DNA of 64,000 nucleotides from Rheum nobile (Eukaryota > Streptophyta > Magnoliopsida > Caryophyllales > Polygonaceae). The stretch lies in assembly GCA_027886185.1 (NCBI GenBank), contig WOAB01000040.1, forward strand, positions 2,976,001-3,040,000, written 5' to 3'. The notes below the pieces were generated by a model, which was not told where the DNA came from, did not search any database, and was given only the letters and a program-made list of their open reading frames with translations. A program made the translations under genes and the position numbers. Positions within the stretch are counted from its first letter, which is position 1. Every line of letters begins with the position of its first letter. Positions 43,336-53,200 of this stretch are shown here, one piece after another.

Positions 43336-45093
43336 GCCGAGTGGTGGAAAATCTGGACGAACGTAATCCTCGTGGGCATCATCGTGGGCACTAGCGTCTT
43401 TTCCGTAGTCGCGGATGTCATTCTGCGGTCGCGGAATGTCGTCAGAAAGTTCTTCGTGTCCAGAAACAATTCTGCGATCGCAGATTTTTGTCCGCGGTCG
43501 CGGATTTGCTTCGGAATTCTCGTCTTCACCAGAAACGTTTCCGCGGTCGCGGATGTCTGGCTGCGGTCGCGGAAGTTCGCCGATTTTTGCTTCGCCTTCA
43601 GTGATGATTCCGATGTCACGGATTTCGGGCCGCGGTCACGGATTTTCCTCTGAAGCATCCATCACTTCCGTCATTTGCGTCCCGCTCCTCAGCGTCATCG
43701 CACATACATTCTCCCTCGGATTTGCTACCGTTTGAGATGGTAGTTTACCCGAATCCCGGGCCTCCAACTTACTCAACGCTTGAGCGATTTGCCCAATTTG
43801 ATTCTCCAAGTTCTGAATGCTAGACTTCGTCTCTTGCTGATGTTGGGTCGATGTTTTCTGATGTTGTATCATGCTCTGAGTGAGAGATCGAATCATGTCC
43901 TCAGTAGAAATTGAGGAACTCGGATTTGGTACTCGTGGTCTATGCGCATATGGTTGTCCGTACTGTTGTTGATTGTCATGCGGATGGAACTGTTGTTGGC
44001 TTGGATTGAACTCCTAGTTATCATGGCCGTGGGGAGGGTATTGTTGATTCCCGTATCTCAGATTGGGGTGATCCATCCACCTTGGATTGTAGGTGTTAGA
44101 GTACGGGTCATATCTCAGCCTCTGCGGACCAAAACCTCTTACAATGTGTACCTTAGCCTCAGGTTCAAGAAGTGTTGGGCACTCGTCAGTGGGGTACAAC
44201 GTATCACAATAGATTCTGTAGGACTTAACTTGTTGTGGGCCACCTTTTATCAAGAAGCGCTTCATCATCTCCTTCATTTCATCCAGCTCAGATTTCTGGG
44301 GAGAATATGGATGTGAGTCCGCTGCCCTTGCTGCATAGGGGCTTGCTCTTTTGGTGAATTGTCTTGAGCTCTCAGATAGCTCAAAGAATACCTCAAATGC
44401 TGCAGCTGGCGTCTTGTTTAGAATGCTACCGCCACAAGCTGCGTTTACCATTTTGCGCTCATCCTCAAGAAGCCTGTCATAAAGATATAGAACGAGATCT
44501 TGGTCAGAATAACCATGGTATGGGCAGCTAGATGTCAACCTCCTAAATCTCTCATAATATTCATACAACGTCTCAGTGGCATGTTGTTCGATGTTGCTGA
44601 TGCTTCTCTTCAGGCTATTGAGTTTCGTTGTAGGAAAGTACTTCTCAAGAGGGGCTTTCTTCATCTTCGCCCATGTATATATGCTTCTCGGAGCCAAATA
44701 ATAGAACCAATCATTGGCCGCATCCTTCAGAGAGAACGGAAAGGCCCTCAGCTTGATTTGGTCCTCAGTGACGTTCCTCGGCTTCATGCTGGAGCAGACA
44801 GCGTGGAATTCAGAAAAATGCTTGTTGGGGTCTTCTCCATTCAGCCCATGGAAGTGGGGTAATAAATGAATCAACCCAGATTTTAGCTCAAAATTCACAC
44901 CCTCAGCCAACTCTAGGAATTGCACAGCGAACGGTTGTTGCTCTAGATGTGGTACAGTCAACTGCCTCAAGGTCTGTGGTTCGTCAGCCATCTCTAGTTG
45001 CGTACGGGCTGCTACACGGTGTCTGGAAAGTGTCCTTTCGATCTCTGTATCAAAATCTAAAAGTGGAGAGTCAGTAGCACGGGTGTGGACCAT
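43336..45093 (-). pseudogene. gag: Athila-2 gag, two stops
   Basis: The start is best placed at ATG 45093 (MVHTRATDSPLLDFD). Codons run to TAG at 44014, reading GLNGEDPNKHFSEFHAV, NVTEDQIKLRAFPFSLKDAANDW and a Gag_p-type LYEYYERFRRL. The same frame continues past the stop into a Gln-rich and coiled-coil region (43896-43636) and hits TGA at 43636. It then runs through a GC-hairpin-encoded spacer (PRPRTKI, IRDRG units) into the protease at 43335. Confidence 0.88.
43391..43640. repeat. GC-hairpin cluster in Athila-2 gag-protease linker
   Basis: At least eight family-2 half or full copies: TTCCGTAGTCGCGGATG, TTCTGCGGTCGCGGAATG, TTCTGCGATCGCAGA, GTCCGCGGTCGCGGA, TTTCCGCGGTCGCGGATG, GGCTGCGGTCGCGGAAG, ending with GGGCCGCGGTCACGGA. 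Some are in the opposite sense, so the encoded peptide alternates NPRPR and IRDRG. Confidence 0.9.
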
Positions 45094-45154
45094 AAGATAG
45101 GTCCACACAAAAGTTGGCACACAAACACACACAAAGAAAAATTAAACCTTGCCT

Positions 45155-45171
45155 CCCCGGCAACAGCTCCA
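45155..45171 (-). other. Athila-2 primer-binding site (tRNA-Asp, two mismatches)
   Basis: Minus-strand TGGAGCTGTTGCCGGGG differs from the perfect tRNA-Asp complement at two positions; placed 4 bases inside the LTR. Confidence 0.85.
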
Positions 45172-45175
45172 ATTT

Positions 45176-46435
45176 TGATGAGGCTAAAGTCGTTATGCCT
45201 AATCAAAGTAAACCTCAAAAACCTAACTAAGTATAGTAGGAAAGCAAGGGTCGAATCCCACAGGGAGGTAGCAATCTTTCTAAGTGCAACAGTTGTATGT
45301 CAACAGTAATAAAAGGGGGGTTTTGGTTTGTTTCAATATAACAAAGTAAATAAAAGCAAAGGATGTAATCAATTGGTGAGAAGTAACTTAGCCAGACAAA
45401 TATCCACCATTCATTTGATTGGTTGATCCTAGATTATCTCTAATTCCTACCAATGAATATTCCTATTCCTTTTCTTAAGTTATAAACAGGACAAACAGAC
45501 CCTGAGAATACTAACTATTAAATAACCAGAAAACCTCCAGATTCAATTCAATAGCAGCAATAAGCATAGGAATTTCAATAGATACATGCAAGTGCAACAA
45601 ACAGTCTTACTATGCATGCAATCAATTCTCTCTACAATAAACCAGTCCAAACAGTTATAAGAATATCGCAGTTGCTACTCTGAATTAGGTATTTCAAACA
45701 GAAATAACCAAAGCAATAGATAATTACTAATATCAACTAGATGATCAGGCCCGTCAAATCAGCAAGAATCAATGGGATTAAACACAACAGAATCAATATA
45801 TTCAAAGGAAAAGGAATAGAATTATAATCTCACAACCAAATACAAACGAAGGCTTCAATCGTCGGACTAAGCAATAGTTGTTTAGTTCTTCATAGTCTTC
45901 AAAACATAACACTCAAAGGGAAAAACTGAACGATAATGAATAGTAATGAAAATGCTGCTAATGAAAAGAAAGATATAACCTAGCAAAACCTAGTTTCCAT
46001 AAGATAGGAAACAAAATCCTAAAAGGAAAATAAAATAAACTAACGGAAATAAAAGAAAAGAAATAAGATAAAACGAAGTTCGGACGAAACGAAATCTGGA
46101 TCCGCGTTGATGAACAGTATCCGCGACCGCGGCTAGAATTCTGCGACCGCGGAAAAGTTCTTGTAGCTTCGTTCTTTTGGCATATTTCCGCGACCGCGGC
46201 ATCTACTTTCGCGCCCGCGGAAATCCTTCTGTAGCTTTTCTTGCTCTCGTCTTCGGTCTTCTCTTGTGGCTTTGCCTCCATCGTCAATAAGTCTTCATTT
46301 AAGCTCTCAAAGCCACCAAATCAACATTCCTTTTCCAAAACTCCATTCTCCTAACTTATGCTCTAAACCCATACAAACGGTACCTAAAACGCCGGTAACA
46401 ACTCCTAGTTAAGCACTACAAAGTAGAGTTGATCA
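45176..46435 (-). repeat. Athila-2 5' LTR
   Basis: 1,260 bp. Its GC-hairpin copies (46107-46222) are better preserved than in the other LTR: TCCGCGACCGCGG, TTCTGCGACCGCGGAA, TTTCCGCGACCGCGG. Confidence 0.93.
46107..46222. repeat. GC-hairpin cluster, Athila-2 5' LTR
   Basis: Four family-2 copies spaced 15-50 bp apart; homologous to 37640-37755. Confidence 0.88.
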
Positions 46436-46440
46436 GTGAC

Positions 46441-46527
46441 GCTATGTGACATAATCAAATTTTGGTTTATTGTGGGAGTGTCACGTGGCACAGTCAGTAT
46501 TCTGTTTTAGTATATATATATATAGTA
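46441..46527 (-). mobile_element. Right remainder of the Helitron-type unit split by Athila-2
   Basis: Continues the unit broken at 36697: TGTCACGTGGCACAGTCAG, then TTTTAGTATATATATATATAG and TAGAT. On the minus strand it starts as TCTACTATATATATATAC, the Helitron 5' signature. Confidence 0.6.
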
Positions 46528-46698
46528 GATAAAAGATTCGGATATTATAGGTACGTACCCATACGCTTACTCTAGTTGTGTGCTGTAATTCGATCTATCA
46601 GCATCTATAACACGTGCATACATACGTCAGCTTATATATAGTACATTCCGATACCAATTCATGGTTAAATATACACTACCCTTATTAATTTATTTATT

Positions 46699-46887
46699 TT
46701 GGTAGAAAATACAACCTTTATTAATTTTCTGGCCAACAGAGGTAAATTATTACATTTGATCAACAATCCATCGTCTCAAAGATCTCGACTTCTTTTTGTA
46801 GACTCGAGCTCTACTATTTCTTCAGCTTGTAAATCATTTATAAAAATCATCCATTGTGATGATTTAGGTATGCATTCTGGTTTGTAA
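46699..46887 (+). pseudogene. LINE RNase H C-terminal scrap
   Basis: The 62-codon frame ends SSTISSACKSFIKIIHCDDLG, closely like SSIDNFCNKFVKIIRCDDL at the end of the minus-strand LINE fragment (47815-48123). It is therefore a second small LINE 3' fragment in the opposite orientation. Confidence 0.5.
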
Positions 46888-47079
46888 GGATACCTTTTGT
46901 TTGCCTGTTTAAAAAAAAAACAATCCATCGTCTCAAAAATCTAATTACATGCACACCGGCCTTGGTGCCTTACTAATCAATATAGCTATTCAAATATCTC
47001 TTTTATTTAATTTTATTGTGAAACACATATGAATATATACATATAGCTTCGATGTCTATATATTTAACATAGCTAGGTT

Positions 47080-47152
47080 TGGTATATATATATATATATA
47101 TATATAGGAGATAACAGGATGATTAAATAGTGTTAACATATATATATATATA
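47080..47152. repeat. (TA)n microsatellites
   Basis: Two TA runs, about 47082-47105 and 47138-47152, in otherwise featureless AT-rich DNA (46888-47192). Confidence 0.85.
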
Positions 47153-47192
47153 TATGTAAACAAATTTCTGACAAGTCATACGTACATAATCA

Positions 47193-47726
47193 GGCAATTT
47201 TAGATGATTATAGATTTGATTGTGTACAAAAATTATAGGGCTGAGAATATTATCTAGTAAATTTTTTGAAAGATTTATACTTTAAATTAATATAAAAATT
47301 ATTTGGGAGAGTGTGAAAATCCGGCTATTATAGGTAGTAATTTTATTTTTTTTGATTTTATTAGTTTTTTGACAAAACTCCCAATAAAATAAGAGCGCGA
47401 CACATGGCAAAATTGAATATAGTGACGCCACGTGGCAGAATAAATTTGGTTTATTGTTGGAGTGTCACGAGGCTTAGTCGGTATTTGCGTTTAGTAGTTA
47501 TATAGTAGATATAGTAGATTATTTGGGAGAGTGTGCAAATCCGGCTATTATAGGTAGTAATTTGATTTTATTTTATTAGTTTTTTGACAAAACTCCCAAA
47601 AAAATAAGAGCGCGACACGTGGCAAATTGAATACAGTGACGCCACGTGGCAGAATAAATTTTGGTTTATTGTTGGAGTGTCACGTGGCTCAGTCGGTATT
47701 TGCGTTTAGTAGTTATATAGTAGATT
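47193..47726 (-). repeat. Two tandem Helitron 5'-end units
   Basis: Two copies of about 210 bp: GAGAGTGTGNAAATCCGGC, CTATTATAGGTAGTAATTT, GCGCGACACGTGGC, GTGACGCCACGTGGCAG, TTGTTGGAGTGTCACG, GCGTTTAGTAGTTATATAG. The first ends near 47519, the second at about 47726. The second is less mutated. Confidence 0.8.
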
Positions 47727-47814
47727 ATCAATTTCCCTAAATCCATTAATGATGTGTGTGATTCATATATTCAAAGTTTTTTTTATACAAGGTAAACACT
47801 AGGACCCCTTCTAA

Positions 47815-48840
47815 TCAAAAAGGTTGTCTTAAATCATCGCATCGGATGATCTTTACAAACTTGTTACAAAAATTATCAATGCTAGAGTTCAAATAAACGA
47901 ACTCATATCTCGCTCTAGAAAGATCTTGAGCATGCATAAAAGACACTGAAGATAGACACTTTTGAACCATCCTAAAAGCACTTGTCGGAATGTTACGAGT
48001 AGCCAGGGAGTCTGCCATAGAGTTTGCTTCACGGAAGCAATGATGAACTTGAACACCATCAAAAGAAGCAAGTAAGAAGTAATGTCTATAATAATGGGAC
48101 GGATCTCCCATGGAATATTCCAAATACCTCTAATGGAAATAATCACAACTAAATTGTCACCTTCGATTATAATATATTTAACTTGTAAACTAACTGCATG
48201 GCGAATGCCCAAAAGTGCAGCATAAGCCTCTGTGCGCAAAGTACTAGTATTCGGGATGCATTGTTGATGGATAAGGATGGGACTTCTATTTCTACTCTGA
48301 AGTAAATAGGCTATATACGAACTTTCATCCAATCTCTTAGAGCCATCAATGTTTAATTTGATCCAATCATTTGGAGGTTTTTTCCAAGTTCTATTAGAGA
48401 CATTTTTCCTCTTACATTTTAAATGAGGTGGTTGCAAAGCGACACGTGAGTTAAAAGTTGTTTTCCAGTTAAGATAATGGAAATAAGCCTGATCAAAAGG
48501 ACTACTTCCCATATTAGCATCGTTATGTCTGAAAATGACATTATTGCGGTGAGTCCAAATGGTCCATCAGAGGAAATCAAAGGAGTAGGTGAATTATTAG
48601 TATTTCTAAAATAATCTAGATTAAAAAAAATCACTCGTAAATTACAAAGAAAAAGAAGTATTAAGTTTATTCTCAAGATTTTCCATCATTTGCTGTCTAA
48701 AGGGACAAGTAAAGAACAAATGATTTAAGTCTTCATTATCCATATTGCAAAGACTACATACGAAGGAACTTTACAAAAGTGACAATTTAACCTTTCAGTT
48801 TCAGTAGTAGGCGGATCATTTCATATATTCAAAGTTAACT
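47815..48840 (-). pseudogene. LINE (L1-type) 3' fragment: zf-RVT and RNase H
   Basis: At the upstream (minus-strand) end is a zf-RVT motif, FVCSLCNMDNEDLNHLFFTC (CxxC...HxxxxC, about 48680-48770). Then comes an RNase H fold of the RVT_3 type: WIKLNIDGSK, LRTEAYAALLGIRHA and YIIIEGDNLVVI in 48512-47889. A frameshift continues it in 48123-47815 (VQVHHCFREANSMADSLATR). This is the usual C-terminal order of plant L1 LINEs. The reverse transcriptase is absent. Frameshifts and stops make it dead. Confidence 0.75.
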
Positions 48841-49019
48841 AATGCTGGACGTCTACACCATGTATATATATATAGATCTATGTTCTAGTAAAACAAGCTC
48901 TTAGAGTGAAACGAGTGGATAAATATAGAGCATTGGATTAGTTTAAGATGGATGGCTGGAATTTAATCTAGGGAGGTACAAGATTAGGGGGTAGAATCAC
49001 CCACACCCGATCTCGTCCA

Positions 49020-49279
49020 TTTACGAGCTTTCCGGGATTTGATTTCCATAATCAGAGTCGCTTCAAATTCCATTTTCAACTCCCTCCTCTGTTCTCTCTT
49101 ACTCTGCTATCCGGTATCTCTCTCGCTCTCGCATTTCCTTTGATCTCCATCGCCGCCTTCATCGTCTCCTCCCTCGCATTTCGCTCGTTAGTCGATTTCT
49201 AATCTCCCCCTCGCAGTTGAAGCGCCGTCGTCTCCACTGTAGAAGCGTTGTCGTCTCACCCTCTTCGGTTGGGCTAAAG
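49020..49279 (+). promoter_or_regulatory. CT-rich leader exon of the Ulp1-type gene
   Basis: Pyrimidine-rich tract (TCCCTCCTCTGTTCTCTC, TATCTCTCTCGCTCTCGC) ending in CTAAAG/GTAACC at 49279-49280, which looks like a 5' untranslated exon and donor. Coding starts in a later exon. Confidence 0.5.
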
Positions 49280-49555
49280 GTAACCCTAAAATCACTTCCC
49301 CACTAATTTTCGTCTTCGTCCCCATCAATAGTATACTAAGTCTTCAATTTTGTTCAATTCCTGAAACGAAGATAATTAATGATTTTCTGTCGAATAGAAC
49401 ATTTGTGTTTGAGTTTTCCTTTGAATTTAGGGCATCAGAAGGTTTGTCTTGTTCGATTTCGTTCGATTTGCATTTTTAGTTCATTTAGGGCATCGAAAGC
49501 ATATACTGTGTTTTTGATATTCAATTATGTAGATGACATATGCATTTTTACATGC

Positions 49556-50290
49556 ATTGATATGCAGAACATGTGCAATGTATATATTGTTTTGATATTC
49601 AAGTTGATTCATTTGGTGTTGGATTTGGAGGTTGGATTTTAGGGTTTTGTTTGTGGGTATGTTTAGTTGGTGTTGATGTACTTAGATTGTTTTTTGGTGT
49701 TTGGTGTATCTGGATATTAGAATCCATAAACTCTGTCGAATATTGATTTTTGTTTGGAGATTTGAGCCAGATTAATTGTTTGGTGTTTGGTGTAACAGTA
49801 TGTTGGAATGCACAAAACCAATGATATTTGATTATTAGATTGTGTTTTGATTGTCAATTATATGAATGGGATATGCATTTGACATACATGGATATGCAGT
49901 ACATGTGTTTTGGAATGGTTTTTTTTTTTATATTCAAGTTGTTTCAATTGATGTTGGAGTTGGAGGTTGGTTTATAATGTTACTCATTGTCTTATTTAGG
50001 TTTTTGTTCATGGTTAGAGGCTTGTTGGGTAGAGAGACAATGTCTCCGAAAACAAAGGGTGGCAAGCGAAGAAGACTTGTTAAAGGTAATATATTTATTT
50101 TGTGTTTATTTGTATAGCTTCGAAGTAAGGTAGTAATTGATATGCATTGTTTAATGTCTGGTATTGATATGATTACCAACCATTTTAGATTAGTGTGTTG
50201 TTCAATTTTTTTAAATTGATATGCATTGTATTCTCAGTGATATGCACTACATCCGGACAGATATGCAATGTATTTCTAACTATGACATTT
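49556..50290. repeat. GATATGCA motif cluster, 5' introns
   Basis: About seven copies of GATATGCA followed by T, G, C or A in intron sequence around the first coding exon, for example 49560, 49871, 49892, 50140, 50219, 50240 and 50261. Confidence 0.7.
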
Positions 50291-53200
50291 GCATGTTTGT
50301 CTAAGCTTTAGTCATTCCTTCTTATATTTTATATACAATTAAGCTTATTAATATGATTTGTATAGGATTGCCCTCAAGGAAGTCGGTTGAAGATTCCCCA
50401 AAGGATGCTCATGTCACATCTTACGAACAACCTACTGAAGCAGTTATGGACACTGGATCACAAGAAGCCCATGGCTCTTCCCCAATTCGAACGAGTCCAC
50501 ATGCAAAGAGACGGTTGAAGATTGTTGTTTGTCGTGACAAGGGCAAGACCACCAGAAACGAAACACCTGATGATTCTGATGGGGAGGACGAACCAACTGA
50601 GGATGTGCTAAAAAATCAAAGAAGTACAAGGCTAAGAGAAAATCAAGAGGTATGATATTCTTAGGTGTTCATTGCATACATATTTTTGTGTTTTATTTCC
50701 AATGTTGATATGAACCATAAAGTCAGATTGTATTCGTCAATGTGTTAATTACTTTTTAATTCATTGTAGAATCACCTATTTTCGATGAAGATGAAACACT
50801 GGCCAACATTCAAAAGGCCAAATCAAAGCGTTTGAAGGGAAAGGCTGCATCATCTAAATCAGATGCGCACGATGATGCTGGTACATTATATTTACAAGTG
50901 AATATTGGGTTTTTGATGTTTAAATGATATCTTTCATTAATAGACACTGACTAATACATCATTTTTATCATGTACCAGGTTTGAAATAAAAAAAAGGGTT
51001 GATAAGGGCAAGGCTAAGATGGTTGAGGAAGAATTAGAAGAAGTCGTACGTCAGAAGACGAAAGTCAAGAAAAAGGACGGTTTTAAGGGTATCAAACATC
51101 GTGGACGTCTTGAATATTTCGTTTGGGCCATCGGGAAAATGAACCAAATCCAGAAGGAAATTGTAGAGGAGTTTGGTTTTGGGAGACTTTTAAGGATGAA
51201 AGCGTTCCCGTTACCGAGGTACATGGTTTTTATACTAACATGTTGTTCATTAGATATGTAAAATTTGTATATATGATATTCAGATATACTTTTTTGATAT
51301 GCAATTTGTTACAATTGATTATTTAATTGGCCGTGCATGTGATATGTATTTTTGTGAGTGAGATATGCATTACCCGTACATCGATATGCATACTATATAT
51401 TCACGTATGCAGGACATATGAAGTCGATGATTTGTTATGTGATATTCATTTGTATGGTTGTGATATGCATACATCTTGCATAGATATGCATACTAAATAT
51501 TCAGGTATTCATGATATAAACCGCTATCCATTGTGCATGTGTTTTTTATTTGTGTTGTTTATATATTCATACTTCTTGCATAGATATGCATACTAGCTCT
51601 TATGGTATTCATGATCTAAGCAGTTGTCTATTGTGCATGTATGTTTCATTTGTGTGATTGAGAGATGCATATTTCCTTTCATTGATATGCAGATTATATA
51701 TTTAGACATTCATGATGTATGGGTGTGATGTGCATGCTTCAATCATGATTATGGATACATATATTTTGAGCTGTTTGTTTTGCGTTGTAATAAAATTTAT
51801 TCTGTGTCTTTCTTCAGTTTTATGTGTAGGTGGTTGGTTCAGAGTTACAATGCAATGAAGGGGAAGATCTTGCTCCCAGATGGGTCTGCGGTGGATGTCA
51901 CAGATAGTGATGTGGAGATCTGCATGGGCATTCCACGTGGCCCAGTTCAAATAATCCAGCTCGACCCTTTGGTTAAGATGAATGTGGTAGAGGAACGGAG
52001 GAAGAAATTTGATATGAAGCTGCACAACATAAGATATAATCATGTTGGTGAACATATGTTGTCGATCGAGGGAGGAGGCGAAGACTTCATACGTGACTTT
52101 ATTGTCCTTTTCCACTCTTGTATAGTCGAGCCGACACAAAGCGGTGCTACAAACCAGTCCCTCATACGTGGCTTAGAGCAGCTAAATGTCATGAGTACGA
52201 TGAGCTGGTGTGGTTTCGTTATAGATTGTCTTATTGATAGGCGTTGTCGTGACACCTAAACAAAATAATCCTTAAAAACCTAACTAATGTAGTCTGGTAA
52301 GCAAGGGTCGAATCCCACAGAGAATCAAGTTATATATCCTGTTTGCAAAATCATTCACCAATTGATAACAAAGACAAAGGGGGGGTTTTGGATGAAACTA
52401 ACTAAGAAAATGATAAATCAAACATAGAAAGCTTGGCAAGACAAATATCCACCTTTAGTTTGGTTGATCAATCATTGATTATCTCTAGTTCTCAATCCTC
52501 ATGAATGTCCTAATCCCTATTCTGAAATAGTTATCAGTCCAACTAGTCCTGATAACCCTAACTATTAAACAATCAAGAAACTATCAAGATAAATCTAACA
52601 GCAGCAATGAATTCAGGAATAGATAGGTGTATTCAATACTCAACAACCCGTCAGTATTTAACATACAATCAATTCTCTATACAAACTAAGGGATCAAGAT
52701 TCGCAACCAGTCTCCTCCAATCCTTAGTAGTATGATCAATAACAATTTCAACAGGTTGTATAGAAAAGGGGAACCAATAGCATAATACTAATCTTCTCTA
52801 GGTTGTCAGACTAGAGGGAACGACTATTAACAATCTATTTGATATCCTAATCAACAAATCAAGGGAAATCGATATACGATCAATGAAATTAAGCACGAGA
52901 GAGAATTAAAACAATCATAGAAAGAGTAAAGGAATAATCTCAATATCAAATTCAAATCAAGGCTTCAATTGTCTAGCCAAAAACAAAACAAAGAACTAAA
53001 CTAAGAAAAGGGAAAAGATGAAGAAAGGTAGAATCCAACTTGGGGAGCACCCAACTTAGGGAACACCCAGCTTACCAAACTAATGTTTTAAAGAAAGAAT
53101 ATAAAGAGTTTTCTAAACCTAATTTCCATAAGATAGGAAATAATATCTAAAAGGAAATAAATAAATAAAATAAAATAAAATAAACTCCGGACGAAAAATC

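Larger units (their letters stand above)
36698..46435 (-). mobile_element. Athila-2: second Athila-like retrotransposon, degenerate
   Basis: LTRs at 36698-37963 and 45176-46435, TG...CA ends in minus sense, target duplication GTGAC at 36693-36697 and 46436-46440. Same order as Athila-1 but without any recognisable env-position ORF: only about 1.3 kb separate integrase from the 3' LTR. Gag-pol carries many stops, a frameshift and a changed integrase catalytic residue. LTRs are still very similar, by eye several percent apart, so it is older than Athila-1 but not ancient. Confidence 0.93.

Noticed and set aside
43329..43735. Open frames of about 93-109 codons, plus and minus, over the gag-protease linker of Athila-2
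   Set aside because: Shadows of the GC-hairpin cluster; the real frame is continuous with gag and protease.
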